A stretch of DNA of 64,000 bases from assembly GCF_030272615.1 (NCBI RefSeq), contig NC_081406.1, positions 260,017,386-260,081,385 of the forward strand. Direction: 5' to 3'. The translations under genes were made by a program, and so were the position numbers. Shown here one piece after another: positions 33,733 through 46,000 of the stretch. Source of the stretch: Cryptomeria japonica. Lineage: Eukaryota; Streptophyta; Pinopsida; Cupressales; Cupressaceae. Position 1 is the stretch's first letter. The number at the start of each line of letters is the position of its first letter. The notes below the pieces were generated by a model, which ran no database searches, was not told the DNA's origin, and was given only the letters and a program-made list of their open reading frames with translations.

Positions 33733-35002
33733 TGTAGCGTCCTAAAATTGTGACACTTGCAATTTCGACTGCATTTCGGTCTTCACGATGGCGACGCAAC
33801 ACGCAACCTGAATGGAGACCCCAAAACTTGCTCACGACACTGAAAACTGCATTTTTCAAGCACCTTGGCCTGAACCTCCTTGCACCCCGCTGTCCCGGAG
33901 GTGGGACCAGAGCGCCCAGCACCCTGGTCCCTCAGGACCAGGGCGCCCAGCGCCTTGGTCCTCCAGAACCATGGCGCCCAGCGCCCCGGTCCCTGGGTCC
34001 TATTTTGGGCCCGGTTTCCTAAGTGATATCGGGTCTTTTTTATTGCAATTTGGAAATATACTTCCCTGGTCGGCCTAAGGTCGGGAAAATCAGTCTATCA
34101 GCCCTAATTGACAAGTATATAAACTACATTTTTCTCTCTCATTTGGCATGAGGAGGATATGTGTACAAAGGCGTGGAAACTATACTCAAGCATTCAAGCA
34201 TTCAAGCATTCCTTCAAGCAATTGATCATTCCAAGTCTCCATTCAAGGCTAAGTGTTGCATTCAAGTCAAGGATTCAACCATTGAAGAGGAGATCACTTA
34301 TTACATGCTACTACAACATACAACATACATCTAAACCTTCGCACATAAGGATACCAACATCCTTAGAACAAGGTATTAGTACTTGTTTTACATTACAGTC
34401 ATTTACATTTACAGCTCTTGCTCATTTCTTTGTTAATTCCAAAACCGGGGTTTGACCTAAAGGCAAACCCCTAATCCCTAACCCCCCATTGTCTTCGCTT
34501 TTCTGTGTGTAGGTTGCAGGTACGCGGCTGAGATTGAAGATCTGGAATCCTCGTGCAGAGACGAACAGATCCCCCTTCGTTTCGCGGATTTTTCGGAGGA
34601 CCGTGGCGTCGGGCGCCATCGTCCCGACAACTTTTTCTCAAATTTGCAGGACAGCGCCGTATCGACATTCTACTGCTAATTCCAGGTCCGCAGCTTCATC
34701 CTATAACCTAAACTCAGTTTATAAGCGAATCTTTATGACTTTCTATGCATCCTTAGCTTAATTTCCTTAATCAATATTCTTTACAAAAGAGGGTAGCTTT
34801 GCTTTCCAAACCCTTGAAATTCATTTAGCATCCAATCTTACATTGTGTGGGATTGAATCTTATGAGTTTCAACCCCTCTTTTGAATGTAAAGTCTTCCCC
34901 CTAAGTGAAAACCCATCGAATCCTAGCGAACCTCCCTTCTCTCTCCTCGGAGTTAGAAGAGGGGAGAACAACTAGGGTTCGACCGCGATTTTCCGCTTTA
35001 CA
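33733..35002 (+). repeat. Right LTR of the non-autonomous Gypsy element
   Basis: 1,270 bp with TATATAAA at 34116-34123. Relative to the left LTR it carries extra GC-rich sub-repeats at about 33910-33975 (GCGCCCAGCGCC and GGACCAGGGCGCC words) and lacks three bases in the ACAACATACAACAT run. The remaining differences are scattered single bases. Confidence 0.93.
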
Positions 35003-35980
35003 ATATATATCAAATTTAGGAATCTCAATCCCTTAGGGTAGAGAAATATTAAGGATATACAAAGTGAGCAAGCTACGATGATAGTATGGAGAAAGTGGTG
35101 ATTGATTAGCAACATTTGTGAGGTTAAAAATTTGTTGTTGTAACTGCCCCATATTCTACAATATGGTATTAAGTACCAAATTTCTAGGTGGATGAGGCAA
35201 AGGTGGATTACCCATGCCAACATAAACCTATTCCCAGAAGAGAGAACAACCGCAGCTACTATTTTTCTAACTACAACAAAATAAATAGTGGAAGTAATAT
35301 TAATAGAGCTAGGAGGTTGAATGGTGTACCCCAAGGGAGTTTGAGAAATACTCACTCTTGGAATTACATTTCCAAATAAAGGATTAATGGTGGGGCCTAC
35401 ATCAACCATATGGACAAACACCCCAAACATTGTGACGCCCAACTGAGGACTAGTGGTGACGAAGTGAGTATCTAGAGGTTTAGGTACAATGGAAGGCACA
35501 TCCAACTCTAAAATCATAGTCAATTCCCTAAGAACTTCAAGGCCCTTGCAATCTAAGATAAGTATATCTCTCAAATTACTAATAATAAAATTAGTCTAAG
35601 AGAGGACATTTTCTCAATTAAAGAATCCTCTAAAATCCCTTTAGTTCTCCTTAAGGGACTTAATTTGATCAAACAAAACCTAGAGAGTAGACTCATGGTC
35701 CACAAATGGAGACCCAAGAGGGGTATTCATTAGAGTATTGTACTAAGAATTAGGATGAGAAATAGATGTAGGTGAACCTCCTAAATCAAAACCTAAAGGA
35801 AAATATTGAGAAGAAAAAGGATCTTTAGGACCCTCATTCCCCAAGAACATTGGACCTAGTATTGTTGGACTATAACGATTAGGGGGAATGTTTCGTCCTG
35901 AAACTGTTCTCACCACAATCCTTGAAGTATTCTAGGTCGTAAAGCTCATCTAAGAGATTCAAAACACTATGAAAACCTCA
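35003..35980 (-). pseudogene. Old Gypsy relic, right part (gag N-terminus)
   Basis: Minus-strand reading from about 35860 down gives MNTPLGSPFVDHESTL, then after repaired-looking stops a helical segment and LRDILILDCKGLEVLRELTM. A proline/serine-rich stretch and the LQQQI...PKGIEIPKFDI block follow, ending at the insertion site. The order matches the N-terminal 300 residues of the young element's protein. The open stretch at 34972-35574 runs into the right LTR by chance and is not a gene. Confidence 0.7.
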
Positions 35981-36786
35981 TGAATGAGAAAACAAAAGAT
36001 AGATAACAAAGCTTATTGTCTTAAGTTTTAAAAGATTTTCGAACAAAGTTTTGACAAGTATCAAATAGGAGATGAGTTAACATCTAGTTCATCAAAATGT
36101 AGAGGAGAAAAAATCAAACTACTACGAAGCATGGTTGGAACCCATGAGGACTTCAAATCCAACTCTATACTTTGAGATAACCTTCAAGGTACTATGACCT
36201 CTGAGTTTACTCACGTAGAAGATAAATGTGTGTGTAACTGTGATATGCTAAGCGATAAAAATATTTAGACTATAGAAGGGAAATAAATAAGTTATGATGA
36301 CCAATTGGATAAATCTATAGACTCTCTACCCACAATGTGGATCAAGGATGACAACACAATGTCCAAACGTCTTGTACAAATAGAATACTAAAATCCATAA
36401 GGCATTAAATAAAAAGTATCTAGATTTTGAGTGATACATATGATGAAATAATAAAACAAAATGGAAATAGTAGAACTTAATAAAAGGGATAAAGAGGGTA
36501 GCAAAATACTCACAATGGGTCCATGATATAAAGCCTCCTTCCCAAACAATGATGTCCTTCAGTAAAGCCTACACACATAAGACCAAGGATGAAATGTTTG
36601 GGGTGGTCGTGTTTAAAGGTTTTCCACAATCAAACCCTGGTGCAGGGGCACTCAAAGGTGTGCTAGCATCTCTCCAACATGTGTTTGAATGCAACATGAT
36701 TTGTTTCCTTTAAGGTTTCTTGTGTAGGTCCTAAATGGATGTGGTAATGCTACCAATGCTATGTAATAATCCCTAAGGATCCAAGG
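35981..36786. other. AT-rich region, nothing recognised
   Basis: Possibly the leader of the old minus-strand relic. I found no ORF, primer site or LTR end that I could defend. Confidence 0.35.
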
Positions 36787-37720
36787 AGTGTACTTGGTCA
36801 CAAAGCCTTAGTATGGATTTTGTACTTGGTTTGCCCAAACTTTGATAGTGTCTTTGTAATTGTTGATAGGTTCAACAAGATGGCTCATTTTGTGCCATGT
36901 AAATGCACAAATGATGCATCTCATATTGCAGGTCTCTTCTTCAAAGAAGTTGTAAGGATACATGGTCTACCTCTCAATATTGTCACTGCTGGAGATTCCA
37001 AGTTTGTGGGTCATTTTTGGAGGACTCTCTAGAAGAAATTGGGTACCAATCTGTCATTTTCTTCAACATAACATCCTCAGACTAATGGACCAACTGAGAT
37101 GGTTAATATATCTCTTGGCAATATTCTTAGATGTCTTACCAAGCAGCATGGACAAAGTTGGGATTTGGTGATTGGACAAGCTGAATATGCATATAATGAT
37201 TCAGTTAATAGAAGTACAGGGAGAAGCCCATTTGACTTTGTGTATGGCTTACATCCTAGAGGGATACTTGAACTTAGAGACCTTGGAGGTATGAAAAGAA
37301 GAAGTGCTCAGGGAGAGGACTTTTCCATCACTATGAAGGAGATCCATGACCAAGTCAAGGAAGACTTCACTTCACAAAAGTGCTGAAAAATACAAACCCA
37401 AGGTAGATGTTAAGAGAAGGGATGTTCAGTTTCAGGTAGGAGAGTTGGTAATTGCCTACTAAAGGAAGGAAAGGTTGCCCAAGGGACAACCCTCTAAGCT
37501 GCTCATGAAGAAGATAGGACCTCTCTAGGTGGTTCATAAATTTGGTAACAATGCTTATGAGGTTGAACTTCCACCAAATTTGGGGATCTCTTCCATTTTT
37601 AATGTATGTGATGTGACAACCTTCAAGGGTCTTTTACCTGATGCAGAACCTGGTTCATCTCTTGTGGAAGAGGATGTAGATTTATTTAGGGGGTTGTTCA
37701 GAGAGTTTGGTAGATAAAGT
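36787..37720 (+). pseudogene. Gypsy integrase relic
   Basis: Plus-strand fragments in shifting frames read as the integrase core: [53 protein letters not shown] (normally preceded by the TDGQTE motif, here PTEMVN) and WDLVIGQAEYAYNDSVNRSTGRSPF follow. The C-terminal GPL-VVHKFGNNAYEVELPPNLGISSIFNV block comes next. RT and LTRs are absent, so it is a 5'-truncated fragment, and no chromodomain is seen after it. Its orientation is opposite to the relic at 35003-35980, so I treat it as a separate element. Confidence 0.85.
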
Positions 37721-38896
37721 GGAAAAAGTTCAAATAGAGGCCTAATTGCTTGTAGCCTTATTTCCTAGGTCACTAAGAACAAAAGGCACAAAAAGGCTTG
37801 TAAAGACATACCAAAGAGGTCTAATTCAATGTAAATACCTTGTCAAACATATTCAAACACCCACACATGACATATTCCACCATTTGAGTAAAAGGTCATG
37901 TTGGCAAGGGGCTTGGGGTTGTGAGGTGTCTTGGTTTAGGGGCTGAGTACATAGGAGTAGGAGACTCCTTGTGAAACCAAGTTGTCCTGAGTGGATTGAT
38001 CCTTGGGAAGGATCAAGGACAAGCTTAAGAATCTTTGGAAGGTTGGAGGTGTTGGACCATTGGATGGTGCCAAGTGCTAGCCCACAAAAGAAGCCAAGGA
38101 AATTGCTAATCAACACCAAACCCCGATTTTGGTGTTTTCACCTCCATAGAGTATCTAGAGATGAGATTGTGTCAAAAATTATAATAGAAAGAAAACAAGA
38201 AGAATGCATTGGAAGATATGCTAGATAAAAGACACAAAAATGAACAACTAGATAACCTATAGAGTTACCCTCCTTTGAGAACAAGACATGTGGTAACTTG
38301 TAGGAGTGAAGGAAGCAATAATCTCTAAGACGTCAGAGATTCATTACACAAAAATGGTGAAAGGTGGTGGATTGGGGTGCTATGAACATGTTGTAGAGAG
38401 CTTAAAAAATGCTACAATGAGTGATTTCAATCAACCAAACATAGTTAAAATGAGGTCTAAAAAGGCAATATGAAGGGAGAGGAAGTTGTCCCAACACTGG
38501 TGGGACCCCAAAGAGGCATTACACTACTAGAATTAGTGAGTGTAACATATCAATACCAACTTTAGTCACTAATATTCGTGGGGCAAATGCGTTATGCGTA
38601 GATGTCTCTGTGACATGCACACTTTCATGCATAATCTTGACCAAATCATCAGGAGAATAAGAATGATAGATGGCAAAGTAGGTTGATGACATGAAAATTT
38701 GATCATTGTCTTTAATTTACCTAAAGTGGAGGTCTATACAATGTGAAATTGCACAAGTTGCAATTCATGACATTACAATGCTAACTAAATCAATAATATT
38801 GTGTGTTGTTCTTTACCATGGAAGCAACTATTGAAGATCAACATGTATCTCCTTCGCAATAGGATATGTTGCATAAGGTGCATAATGAACCTTAAA
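37721..38896. other. No gene recognised; likely tail of the integrase relic
   Basis: Stop-rich in all frames. It is moderately rich in AAG/GGA words, with no terminal repeats or domains I can name. Confidence 0.35.
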
Positions 38897-39632
38897 TGTT
38901 AGGAAATATTATATTTAAACCCTAGTTCATTTAATCCATTTCCTACATAATCCCATGAGAGAAAAATATCATACAAGCTTACATAATGACCATAATGCAT
39001 AGATCAAATAGACAAACCACACGATAACACAAGATCTACCTTGGGAAAACCCTCAAGTGAGAAAAAAACATATCCTCCAAAAGAATCCATACTCCATTTA
39101 TTATTCAAAAAATAAAGAAATACATGCACTTATAGAGTTACAATGAATACTTCTATTACATCAAGCCTCTCCAATGCATCTTCCATGTGTCCAAGCATGA
39201 ATCTTCACATCCATGCTTCACATATGAACTATTCAAAAAGATTCAATAATATTGCAACCTACTCACCCAAACAACCTTAACCACTAAACATGTGTTTTAT
39301 TTTATAGACTCGAGGCACACAAATACAACCAAGTGGTAAGATAAAACCATGTGTCTCAAAATCATGAGAACACAAACATTGATCCCTATTTAATATTAGG
39401 TATCAAGTATTCACTTTATTAAATATCTTTCCCCTATAATTAAATAATTATCATATGTCTCCCACACATAAAATAGTTACCCCAGTTTTAGAATCCACAT
39501 TATAAGTGGTCCCCAAATAATTATCTAGTGTTGCTAACCACATCTCCTAGATTTATGAAAACTAAATAATGATTTAATTGTAATATTATAATAAATCCAT
39601 TATGCATTGGTATATAACACCAAATCCTAACA
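38897..39632 (-). mobile_element. Copia-type LTR, 736 bp, likely 3' LTR of a decayed element
   Basis: It begins TGTTAGGAAATATT and ends CAAATCCTAACA. Directly inside, the minus strand reads CAAGTGGTAGAAT, a polypurine-tract position typical of plant Copia elements in minus orientation. CCTTGGGAAAACCCTC at about 39041 is the usual Copia LTR word. Flanking five-mers (TTAAA and TTCTA) do not match, so this is not a solo LTR. No partner LTR or coding block was found. Confidence 0.6.
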
Positions 39633-41372
39633 TTCTACCACTTGTATACATTAGATAAGGGACAAGCAATGAACTACATAATCATAGCCATACATGAAAC
39701 CACACGAATATCCAACATGCTCTCTTTCTTCATCAAGATGCCTACAGTAAAACAAAAGTGGCCACCATCTCAAGCAATAATCCTCTCATTGTACAACATG
39801 CAACTTATTGAAGAAAAATAAAAAGCAAAGGTTAAGATGCACCAATAAAGAACACAAGTATCAAATCCATGTGATTACAAAGGCTCCAAGTTGTTGTCAA
39901 AGGAAAAACCCCATATGATCCGAAATAGCATCCACAACACATTGTAATACATCCAACCATCCCCACCTCTTACGTATCAACAACATTAATAAACTCATGC
40001 CAGCCATATGTGAACCCATAAACCACAATCAATTCTACCAATCAAAAATCATATCAAGGTTCAACAAATAATTAAAACAATGTAGTACCAATAATATATT
40101 ACAACAATCTACACATGTAATCCAAGTAGCTACATACTATCTCACAAAATGTCACCAATTCTCCCAAAACATATGAACATGAACCTCCAAGAAGAAACCA
40201 TAAATTAGAGGGTGTTCATGTTGGTGATTGCAAGTATTTTATTTTCATGCCAAATTAAACTTGACACTGGATTTTTTTTAGCAATTGTGTGTTGATCAAG
40301 ACAACCTAAATAAGGATGTCAAAGACCTCAAAGGGAAATCACCTTAATCGTACGGTCGAATGACTTGATTCTTTCAAGTTTATTTGATAAATACAAGATC
40401 AAGAAAAGGTTCAACGTATCAAAAAGTCTTTCAAAATTAAAATAAAAACCAATTTCAAAAAGTTGGGGAGGGGAAGGTATTATAAAAAGGAGTTTTTTTT
40501 ACAAAAGAGGGGATCCTTTTGGGGGTATTTGTGATAGTTATGTAGAGGAGTATCTAGAGTCTATGTTCTCCTTTTTATTTTAATAAGGATAATTATCATT
40601 TTTATGTCAACATTTTTTAATGGAGTTTGATTTTTCTAATGTTTAATTAGCTTATTTATATTTATATAATATCTATATTTTCTCTTAGCGCGTAGGCAAT
40701 TCATAGATATTTGTGCTTCCTTGGTGCAATGTATCCTCTTCTTATTTTGATTCAAGAAATTTTTGTTATTTTCTTATTTTTACAATGGGTTTCATTTATA
40801 TTCTTTTGTTTTATTTTGTTTTCCTTTTTGTACTTTTTGATAAAAGTACTTGAAAATATTAAAATTTCACCAAATGATGGAGATATCCCTCTCAAACATA
40901 AAGAAGAATCATTAATTTCTAAATATGTCTTCATTTATTGATGCAATTTTTTGTTGTCCATTGGATGAGTTAGGTAACTTTTATAGTGACAAAACTATTT
41001 AACAATAAATTTTAAAATCTACGATAGTAGAGATATTCTAGATACTAGCACACCGAATCAAAATATAACAAGAAATACAAAATAAAAGGTGGATGAAACC
41101 CTCAAAAGACCTATGATTATCATTGATTACAAATGGCTTGGACAAAGAACACCTCAATATTGGAAAAATGACTATCATTGATTACAAAGTGGGGAAAAAT
41201 AACACCTTAGGATTGGAAAAATAAAACTAAAGGCTAAGAACCATAGAATAACCGAGTTGGATAATTACAAAGAAACATAACTTCCCACTTGCATGAAATT
41301 AAAAAACAAAACAATAGGATTGTTCACAGTTGTCATTTAATGTCAACTACTAAATTTTGGATTTATTAATGC
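39633..41372. other. AT-rich DNA, no gene recognised
   Basis: 39633-40250 may be the remains of the Copia interior. The ORF at 40711 is composed of hydrophobic residues from T-rich DNA and has no homology I recognise. Confidence 0.4.
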
Positions 41373-42010
41373 CTACTTTGATAGATATAGATTATTGAGG
41401 GTCAAGTAGTTCATTTTACATAGTTTACTATATTTTAAAATATAAATACTTATTTCTTGGATTTTTTTTTTCAGAAATATGTTCATTTCATGTAGCATGG
41501 AGAGAATACCAGATAAAGTTAAGAGTTTTTGTACATCACTTAATCTATGGAAGAGGTCAAGAGCTTTGTCTAATATGCGACTGTGTTCATACATTACTCC
41601 AATAAAAATTTGATATTCTATAAACACTTGTTGCCTTGGTTCATCTAAGTAGATTCATTTGATATCAACATCTTTAAGAAGCCTAATTCTTGTGCAATTA
41701 TTTCCTTAGCAAAATGATGAAATTTCACAAATCATTTAGGACTTTAATAGAATTATGAGTAGATCCCATCAACTAGATTTTCAACCTTTTCTAATAAAAG
41801 AAACTTGCTCACAGTTTTAAATGATAAATTTATTCTATGGGCCATGTAGTGAATGACAATGATGTATGGTGAAAAAGTAGTTTGTAGCTTTACACAAAAA
41901 CCATTCCTATGACCTTATGTTACTAAAGCTTCATCAACTCCTACACACACCAACATTTTGGAAATTGTTAAGTCATCCAAACCTCCAATTTCATTTAAAG
42001 TTTTCTTAAC
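41373..42010 (-). pseudogene. hAT-like transposase relic
   Basis: On the minus strand, from about 41960 down: GVDEALVT-stop-GHRNGFCVKLQTTFSPYI, then HYMAHRINLSFKTVSKFLLLEKVENL. After frame breaks come LDLFHRLSDVQKLLTLSGILSMLHEMN and KLCKMNYLTLNNLY. This order and wording match the RNase-H-like core of hAT-derived transposases of the DUF4371 type, where the first block contains a catalytic aspartate in DGA; here it is DEA. Terminal inverted repeats were not found. Stops and a frameshift make it non-functional. Confidence 0.7.
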
Positions 42011-42959
42011 TAGTTTAATAGACTTTGTGATGTAGAATTCTCCTTCATTTTACAAATAGAGAGTAAATGAGGTTGGTGGACATTTTTTAACATTTTATTT
42101 TTAATTTGAAGCTCTCATTGCTTTTTTTTAACAAATTATTTTTAATTGAAGCTCTCATTACTTTTTTTTAACAAATTATTTTTAATTTGAATGCAAAGCA
42201 ATAGTCTTTTTTGTGTTTTATGTTTTTGTTCCATTGTATTTGTTTTTCCCTTTGTCTTCTACAAATACTTTTTTTCCCATGCGTTGAACCAATATAAGAC
42301 TTAAACTTGACAACTAATCCCTCAACATTTCTTTGTGACGGTTATTCATTCAAATTTTCCTTCGAATCTATATATTAGAATAATTTTAAATAAATTTTGA
42401 TTATTTTTACAACCCTCTTGAGATTTCAGTTGTATTTTATGACAAAAGAACTTAAATATGACTATATAATTTAGTAAAATTTGTCAATTTTGATTAAACC
42501 AAACATGTTACATAAAAAAAAAAATTGAAAAATAAATATTTTCCTTTTATAGTTTTCAATTTATATCCTTCTTTTGTTTTTAGTTTAATACAAATCTTAA
42601 TTCCATGATATGCATAGTGTATCTTAAATAGACCTATATTTTTTTTCATTTATAAAAAAATTAATTTAAAAAAATATGTGTATCCAAAAAAAACTAAATA
42701 ACAAAATTCTATTTCTATATCAATTTAATATTTTTTTACTACTATATTTCATATTAAAATTTAATTTTCTTCACATGTTCTAACTATATTGTCTTTCCAT
42801 TATGAAAGATATTATCTTTCCAATACATTTCCTTAAAATGATTACTTTGTCGTAATTTTCAACTTTTATATGCTTTTATTTATTTATTTTATTTCTAAAT
42901 ACTCATTTTTATTAATTTTAAGAAATAATTTTTTTTTAATTTGTTTGTTTAATATTATA

Positions 42960-43003
<44 letters not shown>

Positions 43004-43479
43004 AGGATAAATGAATTACAAAATAAAGTAATTTAATATTCATAAAAATATTATGTATATTTTTTTGAAAAGTAAAAGATTAATTAAAGCCTAAGTCATA
43101 ATTTTTTTTCTTTCTAAAATTAAATTAAACACAAAATTTTAAAATTTCTATTTTAACAATGACAAATAATTATTATATTTATTTATCAAAATATATTTTA
43201 ATTATTTTTTAATAATTAGTAATGGTAAATCAAAGAACACAAATTCAATTTATTTGATATATATAATAAAAATAAAAATAAATCTTTTTTAGGATGTAGA
43301 GTGAAAATGCTTGAAAATGTGGAGGGCGAAAAAAATTGTGAAATAAATCATAGATCCTTTTTTGCCATCCCTCCCTTTGCCACGAGGGAAAACATGATTC
43401 CACTTGGAGGTGACACAATAGATTGCAAACAGGCCTAGGAAAATAACACCTCAACAGGGAAACAAATCAACAAACAATA
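42011..43479. other. Very AT-rich DNA with a TA microsatellite
   Basis: A direct duplication of about 60 bp (GAAGCTCTCATTGCTTTTTT / GAAGCTCTCATTACTTTTTT) lies at 42107-42185. An uninterrupted TA run fills 42964-42999. No gene was seen. Confidence 0.6.
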
Positions 43480-43559
43480 GAGGCCCACTTGGCATCCTCA
43501 TTCTCAAAATAAAAATGAAAGGAGGGAAAACTAGCATCAAGGTGCTAGGACAAATGGAC

Positions 43560-44351
43560 AACAAAGAAATAGTCATTAACTCCAATATCTTAACACTGAC
43601 AAGGGCTCATCTACAAAGTCGTACATTCTTCTTTAAATGGTGTGGTGTGCATTATCTAACCAATCAACTTGCAAAATGGTAGGTGGACACCTTCAATAGA
43701 TGGGTAAGCATCACATCCCTTGACCACATATTTTTTGATATTGAATTCATAGATGAATTCCTCAAGAAGGAAATAATGTTTGGGAAGCCATTATTTTTTG
43801 AGGGTTTTAGCTTAAATTATTATACAGACTAGGAACCAAACTTTGATCCAAGCAAACACATCATTAATAAAATGCTCAAATGGATTAAACTAAATAATCT
43901 ACCCACAAAATATTGGAATATGGAAGCTGACAAACACATCATTAAGAAAATATTCAGATGGATTAAACAAAATAATCTACCCACAAAATATTGGAATATG
44001 GAAGCCATAAGTAAGATAGGGGAACAATGGGGATCATTCATTGGGGTGGAGGAATATTTTTTCTTTGATAGGATAGGAGTAGAGGCAAAAATATGTGTGA
44101 AAATAGATATAGATCTATAAACCCTATAAAACTTGGAAATCATTACAGTGAAAGGAAGATGGATCCAACAAGTGAAATTTTCTACAGAATTATCGGGAGG
44201 AAGATGTGTTCTTAGGCCAAGGTTTCATATTAATTTCTTTACCCAAGAGTTTAGCTCCCACACTTTACTCAAAACCACCATTCAAAATTCCATGGTCATA
44301 GTGGACTTGACTATGACTAAGAAGAATAGGGCCAAAGTGAAATCTATATAG
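43560..44351 (+). pseudogene. LINE ORF1 (DUF4283-type), broken
   Basis: The frame gives TFFFKWCGVHYLTNQLAKW, VSITSLDHIFFDIEFIDEFL, IMFGKPLFFEGFSLNYY and WIKLNNLPTKYWNMEA. ISKIGEQWGSFIGVEEYFFFDRIG and AKICVKIDIDL follow; these are the conserved strands of the DUF4283 RNA-binding domain of plant LINEs. A 72 bp in-frame duplication (43861-43932 and 43933-44004) repeats the WIK-NNLPTKYWNMEA segment. Stops occur near 43683 and 43833. Confidence 0.8.
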
Positions 44352-45110
44352 TTGATACCTTTGGACTAACAAGCTATTGAGGGTTGCCTTGAAAAAATGA
44401 AATTAGCTGACAAAAAACCACATCTAGGAAATGATCATTGTGATAAAGCTTCGCCTCCACCTTCAAACCAAGAAGAAGGAGAGATTGCGGATAGGTGACC
44501 AATGGTCCAGAGAGTGCTAAGATCATTGTCAATAATCAAGAGATGGAGGAAATCAATATTGAAAATAAAGAGACAGAAATTTCTTGGCAATAGACATTGT
44601 CTATAAATTTCTAGGAATTTCTAGAGAATAATTTAAAAGAACAGACTCAAAGAAAGTTCCTAGAATAGAATTAGATTTGAAAAGGCAAGATCTTCTATAA
44701 GAATTGTAGTAGGAAGGAGAATGTGAGGCAAGGGAGAATGATCTTCTATTAACAGGAGAAGATCATATAGGGAACAACGTACGCTGGCTAATTGAGATGG
44801 AGAAGTTAGGCATCCAACAAATTTCTTCCATCAAATTGAAACCAGATTGTGGGAATAATTCGAATGAGAAGGTTGGAAGAAAATCTCTGCATGAATTGAG
44901 AAGCAAAGATGGGGAGGCAGAAGGCTAGCTCAAGGTAACTACTCTCTTTGAATCAAGATAGGAAAATGCCCTTCCCCAGGGGCCATGATCTTCTTTGTCA
45001 TGATATTTAACTACTCATTATTAAATAGTTGGGAAGCTTTTGACATTGCCTTTCAAATGGATCTTCTTTGTCATATCCCCAATACTATTAATAATGACTA
45101 GAATGATATA

Positions 45111-46000
45111 TTGAATGCCAAGATGTCAATAGTAGAAGTGGAAATGTCTCTTAATCAAATCCACCCTGACATAACACCCAATCCTAATAGGTTCCTTGCT
45201 CGTTTTTTTCAAAAATGTTGGAACATTTTGGGTGCAAAGTTAATAGATACCTTGGAAGCTGCCAAAAACTTGGGAAAACTACTTAAAGAAGTTAATAAAA
45301 CCTTCATTGTGCTAATCCCGAAAAAAGAAAAGACTGCAAAACTAGAGGAGTTCAAGCCAATCTCCCTATGCAACACCATATATAAGATTATGACTAAATT
45401 CATGGCAAATAGACTAAAACCCCTACTTTCTCATATCTTCTCAGAGGAACAGACCAAATTTGTCCCTAGAAGATCAATTCTTGATGGACTAATCATTGCT
45501 CAAGAAGTCATTCACTCTTTACAAAATACACATAAGTTTGGGATGTTGATAAAAACATATGTCAAAAAGGCCTACGATAAGGTAGACTAGAGGTTTCTTT
45601 GCAAGGTAATGCAGGAATTTTGTTTTAATAATCAAAGGATTAATTGGATCTACATGTGCATTTCTAGTCCTAGATTATTTATTTTAGCAAATGGCTCCCT
45701 TGAGGGATTTTTTGAATCTTCTAGGGGATTGAGGTAAGGGGACCCTTTATCCCCTTTCCTTTTCATCATCATGGTGGAAGCCCCCAGAAGGGAAATAATG
45801 AATTTGCAAACATTGAGGCAGATTGAGGGGATCAAGGTGACAAATAGTTCATGCAATCTATAACTCACCAATTATTCACAGATGACATGGTGTTGTTTGG
45901 AGCAGCCAAAAGAAAGGAAGCTAGATAGTTCCTCAAAGTGTTGAGCCAGTATGCCAATGCCTCGAGCCAAGAAGTCAACTAGGAAAAATCAAAGGTATTC
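45111..46000 (+). pseudogene. LINE reverse transcriptase, broken
   Basis: FIVLIPKKEKTAKLEEFKPI, SLCNTIYKIMTKFMANRLKP, FVPRRSILDGLIIAQEVIHS and KKAYDKVD are non-LTR RT motifs. A TAG follows where Trp is expected, and later fragments include RGLR-stop-GDPLSPFLFIIMVE and LTNYSQMTWCC in place of the catalytic FADD region. The catalytic aspartates are not intact. Confidence 0.88.

Larger units (their letters stand above)
27149..35002 (+). mobile_element. Young non-autonomous Gypsy element with intact gag-like ORF only
   Basis: 7,854 bp flanked by exact ATATA copies (27144-27148 and 35003-35007). LTRs at 27149-28369 and 33733-35002 both begin TGTAGCGTCC and end CCGCTTTACA, and differ by about a dozen substitutions plus two length changes. 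A polypurine tract AAGTGGGGGCTAAA precedes the right LTR. One intact ORF (29643-32990) encodes a gag-like protein with an altered protease-like segment. The 742 bp between its stop and the right LTR hold no RT, RNase H or integrase, so the machinery must come from another element. The organisation resembles the plant class described as terminal-repeat retrotransposons with a GAG domain (TR-GAG). Confidence 0.92.

Noticed and set aside
34972-35574. 200-codon minus-strand ORF
   Set aside because: It crosses the boundary between the right LTR and the old Gypsy relic, so its end is accidental; only the part above 35008 is relic gag.
38897-39632. Solo LTR interpretation
   Set aside because: The flanking five-mers do not match and a polypurine tract lies directly inside, so it is better read as one LTR of a decayed element.
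40711-40941. Small hydrophobic ORF of 76 codons
   Set aside because: T-rich composition alone accounts for the hydrophobic residues; no promoter, homology or conserved context.
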